Source: Chitinivibrionales bacterium
GTDB taxonomy: Bacteria; Fibrobacterota; Chitinivibrionia; Chitinivibrionales; FEN-1185
NCBI GenBank assembly: GCA_028718065.1
Contig: JAQUMP010000028.1
Coordinates: 1 to 14,041 of the forward strand
Reading direction: 5' to 3'
DNA: 14,041 bases
Below the pieces are notes generated by a model. That model did not search any database and was not told where the DNA came from. It saw nothing but the letters and a program-made list of their open reading frames with translations. Every line of letters starts with the position of its first letter. Position 1 is the stretch's first letter. The position numbers were made by a program, and so were the translations under genes. Positions 13,003-14,041 of this stretch are shown here, piece by piece.

Positions 13003-14041
13003 TTACCGGCCAGCCACCGGCACAACAGAGTTGAATGTCTTTTCAGCATTTTTGATTGAACAGATATATAATCCAGCGGGAATACTGTTTAGCGCTATGG
13101 CGACATTGCCGACATGGGCCTCATAGTCTTGATTAAAGAGCATTCTGCCAAGCATATTGTAAATCCGAACGGTAAAAGCGCGTTCGCTTCTGTTTTCGAT
13201 CCTGAGGCTGTTTTTAACAAAATGCATGCTGATTGCGGCAAGCGCCTTTAAAGCGGCAGGATTTTTAATTGAGGCAGCAGGATCGAGCAAACCGCTTGCG
13301 GGAAAATTGGATGATATTTTCCCCTCGTTAAGCAATGCTTTGGCAAGATGCAGCCCTGGCTGAGTAACGCCGGCTTTGTGCTGAACAAAGATGGAGAAAA
13401 GTTTCACGCTGGCGGTGTCCAGACGGTCGTTCGTGGTCATGGCAACTTTGTAGGTGTTATCCGTTCCGTCGTACTGCGCCTGAATATTGCTGTTGCGGAC
13501 TGAGGGCTGGATATCTTTAATAGTGCTTACTACCGCCGGATCGCAGGCAATACCAAACTCCCCCGCCATAAGGTCTTGAACGTCGGTGGCCTGGACATCG
13601 TATTTGTAAATATCGCCCGATATGTTTTGCGGCGAAGATATGGCAAGGTTTACTACCGGGACATTACTGCTGGCGAACATGCTCCGTTTACCGAACACGA
13701 CTTTCTGTTCGACCGGGAATTGGGAAATCAGACCGACGCTGTACTGAAAAATAAGTGCGGCGTCGTAGCTCGTAATCGTGCCGTTCCCGCTCACATCGGC
13801 CACAGCAGGCGTGAAATTCGGGCAAGAAGCATCGGGCAGGGTCAAAGTCCCAACGACATAATCGAGCACTTTTTGGGCATCAAAAACATTTACGACGCCG
13901 TTGCCGGTAACATCGCCATAGCGGATCGCAGGCGTATTCACCGTAATTATGCCCGGATTTGTAGAGGCAACCACTAATTTATTGCTTTCGTCAATCACTA
14001 TATTCCTTAGCGAAATCGTTGAAAAACTTCCGGTGGATGCA
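13003..14041 (-). CDS. Secreted dockerin/cohesin-like protein with type IX-like sorting tail (5' end outside window)
   Basis: The frame is open to the window edge, so this is the C-terminal 345 residues or so of a larger protein; the GTG at 13998 is probably not the real start. Reading N to C: a short beta-rich end (TISLRNIVIDESNKLVV...GIITV) like the last strands of a cohesin-type module; a type I dockerin (about 13920-13720) with two F-hand calcium loops, DVTGNGVVNVFD and DVSGNGTITSYD, 39 residues apart; a cohesin-like beta-sandwich (about 13662-13318; VPVVNLAISSPQNISGDIYK...); and a C-terminal region (about 13227-13006) with FTVRIYNMLGRMLF and IALNSIPAGLYICSI, the pattern of T9SS type A sorting domains. 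The likely role is an exported surface protein, perhaps of a polysaccharide-degrading system. The catalytic part, if any, is not in view. Confidence 0.8.
   Translation of the reverse strand, partial: ASTGSFSTISLRNIVIDESNKLVVASTNPGIITVNTPAIRYGDVTGNGVVNVFDAQKVLDYVVGTLTLPDASCPNFTPAVADVSGNGTITSYDAALIFQYSVGLISQFPVEQKVVFGKRSMFASSNVPVVNLAISSPQNISGDIYKYDVQATDVQDLMAGEFGIACDPAVVSTIKDIQPSVRNSNIQAQYDGTDNTYKVAMTTNDRLDTASVKLFSIFVQHKAGVTQPGLHLAKALLNEGKISSNFPASGLLDPAASIKNPAALKALAAISMHFVKNSLRIENRSERAFTVRIYNMLGRMLFNQDYEAHVGNVAIALNSIPAGLYICSIKNAEKTFNSVVPVAGR

Overview
The window reads as bacterial chromosome with mixed strand use and about half G+C. It carries housekeeping genes (glutamyl-tRNA synthetase, DNA polymerase I, glycogen branching enzyme, tRNA-Ala) among accessory or poorly characterised genes: two TPR proteins, a PspC-domain peptide, an ABM-domain protein with an iron-type alcohol dehydrogenase, an AraC-type regulator, a single-HKD phospholipase-D-like protein, and the C-terminal part of a secreted dockerin protein. 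The secreted protein combines type I dockerin repeats, a cohesin-like segment and a C-terminal tail resembling type IX secretion sorting domains. That mix suggests a Gram-negative of the FCB group or a related uncultured candidate phylum. This placement is an inference from one protein and is weak.

Layout. 1-2503 (+): TPR protein, then gltX 16 bp downstream behind a strong Shine-Dalgarno site. 2521-4972 (-): glgB followed by a PspC-domain gene, driven by a good sigma70-like promoter at 5089-5117. 5175-6654 (+): ABM-domain protein overlapping an Fe-ADH by 20 bp, so probably translationally coupled. 6651-9341 (-): full-length polA with intact 5' nuclease, proofreading and polymerase motifs. 9342-9866: a 525-bp gene-free stretch with a polA promoter, a cluster of strong and partly mutually exclusive hairpins, an 11-bp-period triple repeat, a 25-bp imperfect direct repeat and a tRNA terminator. 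9867-9942 (-): tRNA-Ala(GGC) with encoded CCA and a near-consensus promoter. 10061-11041 (+): AraC-type regulator. 11034-11561 (-): PLD-like protein. 11562-11732: divergent intergenic region with a 14-bp perfect palindrome. 11733-12962 (+): membrane-anchored TPR protein. 13003 to the window edge (-): dockerin/cohesin-like/sorting-tail protein, whose 5' part lies outside.

No known defence system, CRISPR array, insertion sequence or intact integrase is visible, and nothing here is convincingly a new multi-gene system. The most unexplained DNA is the 9411-9800 stretch between polA and the tRNA gene. Its hairpins suggest an unannotated structured RNA on the minus strand, and its repeats could alternatively be scars of an integrated element. 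The dockerin/cohesin-like/sorting-tail architecture and the ABM/Fe-ADH pair with an altered metal ligand are the most interesting proteins. All four convergent gene pairs abut or overlap with no intrinsic terminator between them.
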